From Blumeriella jaapii (taxonomy: Eukaryota > Ascomycota > Leotiomycetes > Helotiales > Drepanopezizaceae): a stretch of 64,000 nucleotides of DNA. Shown here one piece after another: positions 1 through 10,860 of this stretch; the stretch's first letter is position 1; each line of letters begins with the position of its first letter. Made by a program: the position numbers and the translations under genes. Location: the NCBI GenBank assembly GCA_009599575.1, contig VWND01000005.1, positions 992,001 to 1,056,000 on the forward strand, in the 5' to 3' direction. The notes beneath the pieces were generated by a model. That model was given only the letters and a program-made list of their open reading frames with translations, had not been told where the DNA came from and did no database searches.

Positions 1-560
1 TTACGCTACGATAAAAAAAGAAATTAATTTCGTTTAAAAAAAAAAAAAAAAAAATTATAAAAGTTTTCAAAAACGATTTTTTATCGGTTTTATTATTTAT
101 GCGAATCGATTATAGCCCAAACGCAAAAAAAATTCTTTTAATTATCGACGCTAATATTTTCGGTTGGAAAGCTGTATTATAACAAATCGATAAAAACAAA
201 AAACGGCATTTTTTACGATTCGAAAACGGCTTATAATTTTTTGCGAAAACACGCTACGATATTATTAAACGAAAATATCGAAGCGTTTTTAAAATAATAA
301 AAAAAATAAAAAGCGAATTATACGACGTATATTTTATTTTAAAAACAAACGCAAAAGTTTTTATCGATTAATTAAATAAAAAAGCTAATAATTTTCCAAA
401 AGCGTTCGTTATTAATTAAATAGCTTAAATGCGATTTATAAACTTCGAAATCAGGCATATTAAAAAAACAATTAATATAACGGCAAACGGCCTTTTTAAA
501 CGAAAACGCTTTTATTCGTTTGATTTCGCTAAATAAAACGAATAAAATATTAACGAATAA
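1..560 (+). pseudogene. X1 RNase H domain (RT end outside window)
   Basis: Gypsy RNase H, which degrades the RNA strand during reverse transcription. The + frames carry an IDYSPN-type strand followed by a first-strand Asp-containing motif near 140-165 and an RFESG-type segment near 218-232. The same block lies downstream of RT in X3. In-frame TAA/TAG codons and frame breaks make it non-functional. Identified by homology to X3 and family knowledge. Confidence 0.75.
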
Positions 561-619
561 ATTACTAACAAAATCGGCTGCTTCGCTATTTGCGCTTTGG
601 GTTTTATAAAACTAAAACT

Positions 620-652
620 ATTCGCGTTGTTATTTCGGCTGGCATCGCGAAT
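620..652 (+). repeat. 33-bp palindromic in-frame repeat, X1 copy a
   Basis: Arms ATTCGCG and CGCGAAT bound a 33-bp unit translated in frame as F-A-L-L-F-R-L-A-S-R between RNase H and integrase. Its neighbour begins 63 bp downstream. Confidence 0.85.
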
Positions 653-682
653 AAAAAACATTAATTTTCGGATCGAAAAAGC

Positions 683-715
683 ATTCGCGTTATTATTTCG
701 GCTGGCATCGCGAAT
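683..715 (+). repeat. 33-bp palindromic in-frame repeat, X1 copy b
   Basis: Same unit as 620-652, with nearly the same core and the same codon phase. One of the least mutated copies (core TTTCGGCTGGCATCGCGAAT). Confidence 0.85.
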
Positions 716-859
716 GGATTTAACCGAAAACGATCGGAATAAGCCGATTAACGACGAAAATAAACTTTTAATCGATAATTACGAAACTAAAAATTTTTAT
801 TTAATCGCATATTATTTAATTATTTTATTTAAATTATTTAACGTATTAAATTATTAATT

Positions 860-2199
860 TAAATTATTTAAAAATCAAACTTTCGATTATATTTTAGCCG
901 ACAGAAAACTATATAAAATAAAAAATAATATATATTAAAAACGCTTAATAATAAATAATAAAACTGATAAGTTTTAAATTATAAAAAAAGCTTACGAAAA
1001 AATGTTTTATAAAAAAGCTGAAGCTATTTATCGCCGAATTAAAAACGATTTTTAATAAAAAAAATACTTCGAAAATTGCAAAACTTTCGTTAAAAGCTGT
1101 ATTTTTTATTAAAAACGAAAGCTTGATCGAAAAAAAAACCTATTATATCCGACGTAGTTTTTTAAAATTTAAAAAAAAATTAATTTCGACGTTATACGCG
1201 TGCTAATTATCGATCGCGGTTATATATATTTCGTATTCGCTATTAACGATTTATTTAAATAGCTTAAAAAGCGATTTTTTCGAAACGTTATTTCCGAAAT
1301 TATAGCGACTTTTTTTTAAAAAAACGTTGTATATCGATACGATTTGTTTAGCAAATTAAACGTCGATAATAAATCCGAAAACAAAAGCGTTATCGAAACT
1401 TTTATAAAAAAATACGGAATTCAGCGTATTTAAATCTCAGCTTATAATTCGAAAAGCAACGGATCCGTTAAACAAAGTTATAAAAATATTTTTAACGGCT
1501 TTTTAAAAGTTATTCGAAAAGGCTATAAACGTTGGTCGCGGAAATTCTCGGAAATGCTTTTGCTATACACATATATATATACGCTTTTATTAAAATAATT
1601 TTATTTTTTATTTAATACGGCAGAAACGCTCGACTGCTTTTAAAAACAAAATAGCTTATATAAAAGTTTTATAACGTAATTAAAATAAAAACAAAAGCAG
1701 ATTTATTAATAATAAAATTTAAATAATTAAATTACCGCGATATAAATATAAAAAAAATAATTTAAAAAAAAAAAAATATAAAAAAGCAATTAAAAAAATC
1801 TGGAATAAAACCAAAGTTTTAAAAAAAACGCTAATTAAAAAAAAAGATTTAATTTTGATTTACGATATTCAACGCGCTATTAATAAATCGGCCGATATTA
1901 AGCTTAATTATAAATGGCTCGAACCTTACGAAATATGCGAAACAAAATTAAATAAAAGCTATTACAAGCTTACGGAATTCGATAAAACAAAACTGAAAAA
2001 AACGTTCGCCGCTAATCGGTTAAAACGATTTTACAAAAAAAACCAGCAAATTTATTTTTTAAACTTTAATTTAAACAGCGATTCCGATTTCAGCGAATCC
2101 GACGACGATTTAAACCAAAGCGATTATACTCCTAAAAAAAAAAATCTTCTGAAAAGGTCTGGAAACAGCCGAACGATAATCCCGCTGCTGAAAGCATAA
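860..2199 (+). pseudogene. X1 integrase
   Basis: Gypsy integrase, which joins the cDNA to host DNA. It contains an HHCC-like zinc region (about 1010-1120), a DDE-type core (about 1190-1560) with an N-S-K-S-N-G-S segment near 1447-1470, and a basic C-terminal domain (open frame 1855-2199) ending in an acidic Ser/Asp tail. Broken by TAA/TAG codons. The 1855-2199 frame is the longest intact remnant and aligns with X3 11855-12196. Confidence 0.85.
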
Positions 2200-2716
2200 T
2201 TCAAATCGTGATTCTATTTATAATCGAAAAAAAAAAAAATGCATACAAAATTATTTATTAATTGTTTTACTGTTTGTTTTTATCGTTTATTGTTTTTTTT
2301 TTAATTATATATTATTTTATTGTTTTTGTTTTGCTTGCTTGTATACAATTTAATTATTCTGTTTTATATACATTATTTATTTTTGAAACCTTTTTTTATA
2401 TTATTTAAAATATTTATTATTTTTTTTTTGTTTGATTATACTTTTATTTATTAAAACAAAAGCTTTATACATTTTTAAGCCGCATATTTAATATATTTAT
2501 ATTATTCGCATATTTTACGATAACTATTTTTTATGCATTTTATTATTTATTATTTTTTATATTATTTATTTTTTTCGTTGTTTTAAACGAATGCCTGCCT
2601 AAACAATTATAATTTATTAAAAAAACAGTATGCGAATTCCCGTGATTTTTAAATACAAATATTTTATAATTTTCGTATTTTTTTTTAATTATTTTTTAAT
2701 AAATATAATATATTTT
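2200..2716. other. T-rich non-coding spacer of X1
   Basis: AT- and pyrimidine-rich spacer between the integrase stop and ORF3. It is conserved in position and length in X3 (12201-12719) and X2. No ORF, LTR or repeat boundary is visible in it. Confidence 0.7.
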
Positions 2717-4401
2717 TTAATTAATAAACTTATCGATATTATATCGTTTTTTAAGCAAAGCGTTGCTAAATCTAGCAAACTTATTTTTAATTTATTTTAA
2801 AACGGAATTATTATACGTAATTTTTCCGAATTTAAACAAACGTATAATGCTGCTATTTTAAATTAATAAACTGTTTTCGTAAAAACATTTATAAAACAAT
2901 TCGATATAATAATTAAAAACGTTAACGAATTTTTATTCGATTACGAAAACTTTATTAAAACTGAATTCGTTCGCAAAAATTTTAATTACAATAAGTTTCT
3001 GCTGAATTATAATAACGTTTTAAAAGCTTTCGCCGAAGCAAAAAAAGCTCGAAAAAAAAAAAAAAAATAATAAACCGAATATTGCGTTTTTTGCTAAATC
3101 AACGAAAAAAAAATATTTAAAAATACGTTTTTAATAAAACTATCGATATTATTTTATTTCGGCATTTCGCTCGCTTTTTCGAAATTATTACTTTTATTAA
3201 AAAAAAAGTTTAAATATTAAACGTTTATATTTTTAAAACGCAAGTTTTAAAAGCTAATAACCTAAAGGCCCGCAGATTTATAAATTTTTTTACAGCTGTT
3301 TGCAAACTGGTCGACGACGCTATACAATCGCTAAAAAAAGTTTTAATCGGCTGCGAAATTTTAAATTTAACTTTTTTTTAAAACAAAAAATTAAACGTCG
3401 CTAAATGCGGCATTTTTATACCGAAAAAAAAAAACGACGCTATTCCGATATTTTAAATTTACAACGACGAAAAAACGAAAAAGCTAATATTATTTTCGTT
3501 TAATTCGAAAAAATATACGCGGTAGCAATTAATATTTTTAAAACAGCTAAAATAATTCGGCGATTTTTATTTTTAATTATCGAAAACGAATCCGAAAACG
3601 AAATTAAAAGCGTAATAGCAAACAATCGTTTATTCGAATATAAAAAACTTATTATATTTATAAAAACGATTTCGAAAAAAATAAAAATAAAAAACGTAAA
3701 AAAGCGCGCCGATATTTTCGAAATCTTTTTTATTCGAAAAAAAAAACTATTCGCGTCGTTAGCAAAAAAAGCATCGCGAATAAAAACAGCCGGAAATCGA
3801 CGCCGAATTATAACTTTTAAATTAATTAATAAAAAACGCGACGATTTTACGAAATCAAATTTAAAAAACGCCGGCATTTCGAAAAAAAAAAACTTAAACG
3901 ATTTTAAATTTGATTTTTCGAAATTAAATACGCAAATATTAAAAACGCTTGCTACGTTTAAAAACGTCGTATTATTATCGTTAATATTTCAGATTTTAAT
4001 AAAAGCATTTAAAATTTCGATTATTATACGATTCGACCGAAAAAATTAAAAAAAAAATATCGAAATTATCGCGGAAAAAATTATATAAAAAATATAAAAT
4101 CAAATTATTTTACTTAAAACTTTCGCTTTCGACGACGAAACGATTTAAAAATTTTACTTCGATACTTTTATATAAAAATCAAATAAATCCGTTAGCTTTT
4201 TTTTTTTTGCTTCGAACAAAAACTAAATTAAATTTTTTTCGGAAAATTGCAAATATAATACGTTAAAGCAAATAAAAAAGATTTTTAAAAACGATAATTC
4301 GTTTTTATTCGAATTTTCGTTAAAAAACTTCGATTTTTTAATTTCGTTTTTACGAATAATATTAACGCTAAAAAAAACGGCAAGTTTTACTATTTTTATA
4401 T
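2717..4401 (+). pseudogene. X1 ORF3, N-terminal half (unidentified)
   Basis: Coding-like sequence on the + strand, continued at 33023. Frames are Lys/Asn/Phe-rich with RIP-type stops. One long open stretch runs from about 3510 to 4040, including I-I-E-N-E-S-E-N-E and K-K-R-A-D motifs. I recognise no domain. The position after integrase is the same in all three X copies. It could be one long ORF or two. The antisense 125-aa frame at 3500-3877 is judged a shadow. Confidence 0.55.
3749..3781 (+). repeat. 33-bp palindromic in-frame repeat, X1 copy in ORF3
   Basis: ATTCGCG...CGCGAAT unit with a diverged centre, translated F-A-S-L-A-K-K-A-S-R in the ORF3 frame. Same length and phase as the copies in pol. 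Confidence 0.8.
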
Positions 4402-4668
4402 TGTAAAAGTAGGTAGGAAAACCAGACTGATACGGCCATATATCGGTGGGTAAAATAGTTTAGGAAATCCCTAGAAAAAACTGAAAAAAGGAAAAAAAAA
4501 ATAAAAAAAAATATAAATTAAATTGCGTGCTTATAATACTATCTAAAAGAATGCTTTGCTTTTATACCTGTTGAAAATAGTTAGTGGCAAAGGGTTTCGG
4601 AAAGATTTATGCCTCGATTATAATTAAAACTATTAACTTTTATTAATACAAAATATTACCGTTTTATA
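4402..4668 (-). repeat. 3' LTR of X2
   Basis: 267 bp, starting TGTAAAAGTAGG on the plus strand and ending at the RIP-altered inverse of TGTAAAACGG. Reverse complement of the X3 5' LTR at 5065-5327. It abuts X1 ORF3 at a TSD. Confidence 0.93.
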
Positions 4669-5064
4669 TCCTGTTTCGAATAATATACGTAATCGTTTTT
4701 AACTACAATTAAAAAAAAATATAATTTTAATAAATGCAATTTAATTTATTTTATATAATTTAAAAACTAATTAATTAAAAACCGAACTTTTTAGCTTTAT
4801 ATTTTTTCGGTTTTTTAATTCGTTTTTGGCCTTTTTGCTATTGGCTTTTGCGGAAGGGTAGCGTTTCGCTTATCGTTTGAATTATTTTATTTATTTTGCT
4901 TTTTTAAAAAGTGGTTCGATAAAATATTAATCGAAGTATCGTTTAAATTTACGAACGTTTTAATAGCTTTTTCGTCGATAATATTATTAAGCGTCGCCGC
5001 GACGAATGCTTTTTACGATTTTTTTTCGTAAATAATAAATTTCAGCTTTTAAACGTGGTTCTAC
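4669..5064 (-). pseudogene. C-terminal end of X2 ORF3 plus 3' untranslated segment
   Basis: Reverse complement of X3 15690-16087: the last roughly 90 codons of ORF3 (ending in a Q-K-P-I-A-K-R-P-like basic tail) and a short AT-rich segment before the LTR. Separated from the rest of X2 ORF3 (16355 onward) by the X3 insertion. Confidence 0.75.
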
Positions 5065-5327
5065 TGTAAAACGGTAATACCTTGTATTAATAAGAGTTGG
5101 TAGTTTTAGCTATGGTCGAGGCATGGACCCCTCCGAAACCCCTTGCCACTGACTACCTTCAACAGATATAAAAGCAAAGCATCCCCTTAAATAATATCAT
5201 AAACACGCAGTTCAATTTATACCTTCATTTATTCTTTCCTTTCTTCAATTTCTTTTAGAAATTCCCTAAACTATCTTACCCACCGATATATAGCCGTATT
5301 AGTCTGGTTTTTCTACCTACTTTTACA
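5065..5327 (+). repeat. 5' LTR of X3
   Basis: 263 bp, TGTAAAACGG...CTACTTTTACA, with TG/CA ends. It is clearly richer in C and G than the internal region. It differs from 16088-16354 mostly by C/T and G/A changes. Confidence 0.95.
5165..5174 (+). promoter_or_regulatory. TATA-box in X3 5' LTR
   Basis: GATATAAAAG in the middle of the LTR, placed to drive transcription from downstream in the LTR. Also present in the LTRs at 16188-16197 and 34814-34823. Confidence 0.5.
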
Positions 5328-5329
5328 TT

Positions 5330-5354
5330 TGATAACCTACGCAAAAATTCAAAC
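5330..5354 (+). other. Primer-binding site of X3
   Basis: Begins 2 bp after the LTR. Together with the less mutated X2 version (32727-32751) it reads TGG, then a GGGATT-type segment, and its complement looks like a tRNA T-arm followed by the acceptor stem and CCA. The isoacceptor was not identified. Confidence 0.6.
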
Positions 5355-6098
5355 TTCGGTGTTTCGTTTTTATATATTCGCCGATGCGTCTTTTAAATTT
5401 ACAATTAAAATCGACTTCGATATTTCGCCATTACGGCTTAAAAAACCTTTTATATAATATTATTCGCAGCTGCATTATATAAAAAACCCTTAATAACTTC
5501 TTTTATTTTGCGCACAATTATTAAATTACAAAAATGTAACATATCTTAAAAACGTTTGAAATTACGATCAAGCAATCCTGAACCGTGCGAAATTCAAAAT
5601 TCGAAAATCGTTTTTTTATTTAAAAATAACAAATCGAATATTAATTTATACGCTTCGACCGCTGCGCTCGGCCTTTCTAAACTAAATCTTTTTTAGTCAA
5701 ACGCCTAGCGAAAACTCAACCTCTTAATCTTACGTTTTATAATTATAACAATTACAATTTGCGACTTTTTATTAAAAATAATAAAAAAATAGCTGTACGT
5801 GTATTAGCCTGAGCCACGAAATATCGAAACCGTAAATTATATAGCAATATCATATCAATTTAATCAATCTATTAAAAAACAAATTTTTTAACATATTATT
5901 CAAATATCTAAACGCAACTTTATTTCATTTAATTCCTTCAGAAAACACAAAAACCTTTTTAATAACTCTTTTATTAAAAACGATTTTTTTTACACCGAAA
6001 ACCTTTAATTTGCAATTTCAAAAAACATTTATTTATTTAATTCAAATCCTACCAACATTTTCGCTAACACCATAAACAACGACGTTTTTCGTTTTCTT
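5355..6098 (+). other. Leader of X3, no gene seen
   Basis: About 740 bp between the primer site and gag. Short, stop-filled frames on both strands. It is conserved in X2 (31982-32726) and probably forms the untranslated leader and packaging region. Confidence 0.6.
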
Positions 6099-7410
6099 AT
6101 GCGAAGCCGCATACTTTTCCCTGGCTCCTCTGGTGCATCCTTATTTAATAGCGCCAATATTACCGATTTTATCGAAAAATATAAAAAAACTTGTAAAAAT
6201 TTCGAAATTTCTGAAACTGAAATATTCGATAAGCTTTTTCGCTATTATAACCCAACTATTAAAAATATTATCAAATCGATAAATAAATAAAAAACTATTA
6301 AAGCTCGAAACTAGCGTAAACTAATTAAAATCTTAAAATCGGAATTTCGAAACCACGATCGCCAGCAAATTCGCGATACTATCGCTTTTCTTAAACAATT
6401 TATTATAACAATTCGCTAAGCCAAAAAACTCAAAACCTATTATTATATTTACATAAGAGTTTTTAACGTTTTCGTTAATAAAAAAATCTTAAGCGAAATT
6501 AAGCAAAAAAGATTGTTTTTATTTAGCTTTCCAACTAGCATTCGTAACAAAACTATTAAGCATTTTAAAATTAATAAATAAAACTTTAAAACCTTCGATT
6601 AATATTTCAAATTTATAGAATTCGTTTTTAAACAAAACCAAAACGAACGTATTATCGAAGCTATAAACCAAAATCCTTCTTCCTTATCTACAAAAAAAAC
6701 GTGGAAGCTTTAATACAAAAACATGTCCAACCGCTAAAAATTACCGAAATCGCTAAAAAACAACCAGTTATTATATTATTTAATCGTTTTGCAAAACTTA
6801 CAGGCTTAAAAAAGCTTAACAAAAATATCGAAATTTTCGTATTAAAATTTACCGATATTAAAATTCAAAAACTTTAAAGCAAAATCGAAAGTTTTATACA
6901 ACAGCAGAAAAAACTTTTTTACGTTAACTCAAATAATAAAAACGATTAAAATAACTTTTATAACAACTACTTTTTTTAAAATACGCGAAGCGATCAGCTT
7001 CGCCAAGCCATCGTAAAAATAATAGCTGCTTAATAGCAATTTTTCCGTGCTAGCGATCAAAATCAACGAAATATTAATTATAATAACGATTATTAAAAAA
7101 AAAAAAAAAACCAACGCGAAAACCAAAATCGCGGCTATTAAAATAATAAAAATAATTATCAAAAAAACCCTGTGGCCTTAAATATAAATTTTATAACAAC
7201 AAAGAAATTTACTGCGAAAAACTTTATATTCGCTTAAAATACAAAGCATTTAATTTTTGTATAAATAATAAAATTTGTTATATTAACAAATACGAAGCGA
7301 TTTGCTTCGGACCGACGAAAGCAGAAATAAACCTTTTTAACAAAGCTAAAAACCAAAGCTAATTAAATATTATTCGCTTAAAAATAAAAAATACGAAATA
7401 GAACGATTGC
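6099..7410 (+). pseudogene. X3 gag (capsid/nucleocapsid)
   Basis: Structural protein of the virus-like particle. The N-terminus starts with an L-F-P-G-S-S-G motif followed by F-N-S-A-N-I-T-D-F-I-E-K-Y, the fungal Gypsy gag signature F-x-G-x-(N/D)-(V/I)-T-D-F. The start at 6099 is supported by the same start in X2 (31981). Only the first 63 codons are open; RIP stops follow. The distal part (7160-7320) has several Cys codons that could be a degraded zinc knuckle. About 400 codons in total. Confidence 0.8.
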
Positions 7411-8523
7411 TTAAAAAACAAAAAAAATGCAAAAACGATTTTTACTAATAAAAAAAAAAATATTTCAAAAAGCGTACTAATCAAAAAAAAATCTTTTATT
7501 TTAAATATAAATAAAATTCAAATATATAAATAAAAAACAAATACATATATTTCCAATACAAGTATCGCATTTACAAATATTATAACTATATAATTAAATC
7601 AACGAATCACAAAAAAGCAAAATGCTTCTGTTCTATTCGCCAAACCGATTAATATAAAAAAAAACGTTAAAATCGAAAAAAAAAAAGATTTTGAAATTCG
7701 AAAAAAAACCGATAAAACTATTAAACGAACGCTTATAATAAAAAAAATTAACGACGATATAAACGATATCGATACCGACACTTCGATTTAAATTATTCAA
7801 AAAATACCAGCTTTTAAACGCTTATTATTAATACGAAGCGAAAAATAAATCGACAAATATATTAGCTTCGAAGCCGTCGACGAAGCTATTAAAAAAATCA
7901 TAAAACAAAAAATTAAATTAAAATTCAACGATTTATTTAACACAAAAAAGAAATTCGACAAAATTATTAATAAACAAATCTTTATACTAAAAAAAAACGA
8001 AAAAGTTAAAATCATTCGAAAAAAAAACGACTTCGAATTAAAAAAAAACCAAAAAAAAATTTACAATATCGCAATTAATTTAGCCGATAAAAAAAAATCT
8101 TCGGAAAAAATCAGCCTTTTGGCCCTCGCTATAAAAACCCAAAAGTCAAAACGACGAAACTATTCCTACACAATTATAAAAACATTAAAAATAAAAATAA
8201 TACTTAAAAAAAATACGACCGTCCTCGCCCTATTCGATAATAAAGCCGAAATCAATTGCATAAACCAAAAAACAACCGAAACTAATAATATTTCGATTAT
8301 TATCGACAAACGAATAATTTATACGATTATAAATAAAAACACGATTAAATTTAATAAAATTGTACGAAATATAAAAGTCGACGTTAAAAATATTATTATT
8401 TATAAAAATTTTTTAATAATAAAAAAATGCTTCCATTTTATTATTTTTAAAATACCCTGGATTTTGGAAAGTTTCGTTAGTTTTAAATACACCGAAAACG
8501 GCCAAATAAAAGTTTTTTTCTGA
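7411..8523 (+). pseudogene. X3 gag-pol linker and aspartic protease
   Basis: Charged linker followed by a retropepsin-like protease (open frame 8119-8523, 134 aa). The catalytic region reads L-F-D-N-K-A-E-I-N-C-I, matching the fungal pattern L-F-D-D-G-A-E-V-N-C-I with the flap-forming Gly altered by G-to-A changes. It would process Gag-Pol. The X2 counterpart (29559-29963) keeps F-D-D at this site. Inactive as read. Confidence 0.75.
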
Positions 8524-9060
8524 AACTAGAACCGATTTCTTTAAAACCAAATCATCGTCGCCGGCGACAAAGTTTTTTTAATCGACGTTTTATCGGAAAA
8601 CGAATAGCCGGCTTTGGCCCTAAAACAAACGCTAAATTATAACAAAACCTGGAAAATATTCGGCTAAAAGCATTCACGTTATTAATCGAAATAATATCGC
8701 GAATAAAATTAGCTAATATTAATATTTTTGGCTATTAATTCGAAAATAAAAGTTCCGAAAATTTCGTTTTTATATTAAACAAACCCGACCTATATACCCT
8801 ACTTTTTTATATTAATATCAACACTTTTTATAAGCGTAAAGCTAATAAAATACGATCCGTAAATCTTAGCGAATCCGGTAAAAATATTTCCGAAAAAATA
8901 AACGATTAGTTCGAAAAAACAAAGTAATAAAACTATTTTAATTAATTATTAGCGAATTCGAAAAACTTATTACCGGCCGATTTTCCAGCTTATTATTTAA
9001 CAGCCGATTTACGAAAAAACGATTTAATAACTTAGCAATCGAAACTCAATTTCTGCTAAA
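8524..9060 (+). pseudogene. X3 protease-RT linker
   Basis: Broken + frame of about 180 codons joining protease to RT. No domain recognised. It carries one 33-bp palindromic unit in frame at 8672-8704. Confidence 0.55.
8672..8704 (+). repeat. 33-bp palindromic in-frame repeat, X3 copy 1
   Basis: ATTCACG...CGCGAAT, translated F-T-L-L-I-E-I-I-S-R in frame within the protease-RT linker. The X2 counterpart is 29378-29410. Confidence 0.75.
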
Positions 9061-9990
9061 AAAAAAAAAAGTCTTATATAAAATCCTACGCAACCGAAAA
9101 AAAGTTATAATCTTCGATTTTACCGAAATAAATCAATTCAGTTTTAACGTTATATTTTATATCGATATCAAAACCGTATTTTACGAAACCTGGCAAAAAA
9201 AAACTTTTTTAATCCCTAAAATTTTTTAAAATAAAATAATCGAAATATTAAAAAAACGAATTAAATAAAAAATTCTCGAATTTTGCTACGGCCTATACAA
9301 AAACAAATAATTTATCGTTGCGAAAAAAAAAAAAAGCATTTACAAACTTATTATCGCAATCGTCGAAATAAACAAAATAACGATACGAAACGCTAACGTA
9401 TTACTCAACGTCGACTAATTTTCAAACGAATTCGCAAAACTAACAATCGCTTTCTTTTTCGATTTGTTTTCCGGCTACGACCATTTAATATTTGATCTAC
9501 GATTTCGAAATATAACGGCAATTTAAATTTCAATCGGTTTGCTACGTATAACGAAAATACTTATAAAAGCTACTAATTTAATCGCTTAATTTGTAAAAGT
9601 CGTATATAAAGTTTTTATAACGTATATTTCTGATATTGCTTTTTTTTACGTTAACGACGTCGGAATAAAAAGCTTTAAATTATATTATAATAATAAAAAA
9701 ATCCTTTTTGAAATTCGACGTTATATAATAAAATATATTTAAAATATCGACAAAATTATAGTCTGCTTCGAAAAAGCCAAAGCTATTATTAGCTCTCGAT
9801 TAAAATTTTGTATATCCGAAATAAATATCGTCGGTTATATAATTAATAGCGCCGGCCGCCATTTTTAACGAAAAAAAATTAAAAAAATTTGCAAATAAAA
9901 AAAATATAAAAATATTATCGAAGCCAAAGTTTTTATTAACGTTGTAATTTACTACCGTAATTAAATCAAAAACTTCTTTTAAAAAGCTGC
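9061..9990 (+). pseudogene. X3 reverse transcriptase
   Basis: Ty3/Gypsy RT, which copies RNA to cDNA. Visible blocks: F-D-L-F-S-G-Y-D-H (about 9455-9482, normally carrying the first catalytic Asp), a Q/T-rich substrate-binding strand (9500-9580), and the catalytic motif at about 9646-9657 reading Y-V-N-D-V-G instead of Y-V-D-D-V-G (G-to-A change), followed by a G-R-H thumb segment near 9850. The fungal Y-V-D-D-V-G-I-K type. Dead through stops and the lost Asp. Confidence 0.88.
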
Positions 9991-10560
9991 ATCTATTTAC
10001 GCTATAATAAAAAAAAAAATCGATTTCGTTTAAAAAAAAAAACAAAGCAAAGCTATAAAAATTCTTAAAAACGACTTTTTATCAGTTTTATCGCTTATAC
10101 GAATCGACTATAGCCCAAACGTAAAAAAAATTATTTTAACGGTCGACGTTAATATTTTCGATTAAAAAATTATATTATAACAAATCGACGAAAACAAAAA
10201 ACGACACTTTTTACGATTCGAAAGCGGCTTATAATTCCTCGCGAAAACACGCTACGATACTATCAAACGAAAATATCGAAGCGTTTTTAAAATAATAAAA
10301 AAAATAAAAAGCGAATTGTACGGCGTATATTTTATTTTAAAAACAAACGCAAAAATCCTTATCGACCAACTAAATGAAAAAGCCAATAACCTGCTAAAAA
10401 CGCTCGTTATTAATTAAATAACTTAAATACGACTTATAAACTTCGAAATCAAATATATTAAAAAAACAATTAATACAGCGGCAAACGGCCTTTTTAAACG
10501 AAAACGTTTTTATCCGTTTAATTTCGCTAAATAAAACGAACAAAATATCGACGAATAAAT
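9991..10560 (+). pseudogene. X3 RNase H
   Basis: Follows RT directly. Contains I-D-Y-S (about 10093), an L-T-V-D-V strand (about 10138-10152) with the first acidic residue, and an R-F-E-S-G segment (about 10216-10230) with the Glu. The second half is degraded by TAA/TAG. Colinear with X1 1-560 and X2 21520-22090. Confidence 0.78.
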
Positions 10561-10617
10561 CGCTAACGAAATCGGCTGCTTCGTTATTTGCGCTTTTAGT
10601 TTTACAAAACCAAAATT

Positions 10618-10650
10618 ATTCGCGTTATTATTTCGGCTGGCACCGCGAAT
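10618..10650 (+). repeat. 33-bp palindromic in-frame repeat, X3 copy 2
   Basis: ATTCGCG...CGCGAAT in the RNase H-integrase linker. First of two copies 63 bp apart. Confidence 0.85.
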
Positions 10651-10680
10651 AAAAAACATTAATTCTCGAACCGAAAAAAT

Positions 10681-10713
10681 ACTCGCGTTATTATTTCGAT
10701 TAGCACCGCGAAT
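10681..10713 (+). repeat. 33-bp palindromic in-frame repeat, X3 copy 3
   Basis: ACTCGCG...CGCGAAT (one transition in the left arm). Same codon phase as copy 2. Confidence 0.83.
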
Positions 10714-10860
10714 AAATTTAATCGAAAACGATCGGAATAAGCCGATTAATAACGAAAATAAACTTTTAATCGATAATTACGAAACCGAAAACTTTTATTT
10801 AATCGCATATTATTTAATTATTTTATTTAAATCATTTAGCGTATTAAACTATTAATTTAA

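Larger units (their letters stand above)
1..4401 (+). mobile_element. X1, left part: Gypsy family X copy (5' end outside window)
   Basis: Matches X3 (about 9990-14400) in order and orientation: RNase H, linker, integrase, T-rich spacer, first half of ORF3. It stops at 4401, where the 3' LTR of X2 begins. It resumes at 33023 after the 4-bp duplication ATAT (4398-4401 and 33019-33022). The window edge removes its 5' LTR, gag, protease and RT. Frames are heavily mutated. Confidence 0.93.

Noticed and set aside
3500..3877. 125-aa minus-strand ORF conserved at 18180-18557 (+)
   Set aside because: Both are the antisense of the same X ORF3 segment. The opposite frame is more protein-like and is continued on either side. 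Conservation only reflects copies of one element.
4402..5327. A 0.93-kb element with about 265-bp terminal inverted repeats, like a DNA transposon
   Set aside because: The inverted repeats are the 3' LTR of X2 and the 5' LTR of X3 in opposite orientation. TSDs and the lengths of X2 and X3 explain them fully.
5655..5690. GC-rich GACCGCTGCGCTCGGCC considered as vector or bacterial contamination
   Set aside because: It is part of the X leader and recurs inverted in X2 near 32407-32427, so it belongs to the element.
7599..8015. Two hydrophobic minus-strand ORFs that look like membrane proteins
   Set aside because: Antisense of the Lys/Asn-rich gag-pol linker of X3; reverse complements of AAA/AAT-rich coding DNA read as Phe/Ile/Leu.
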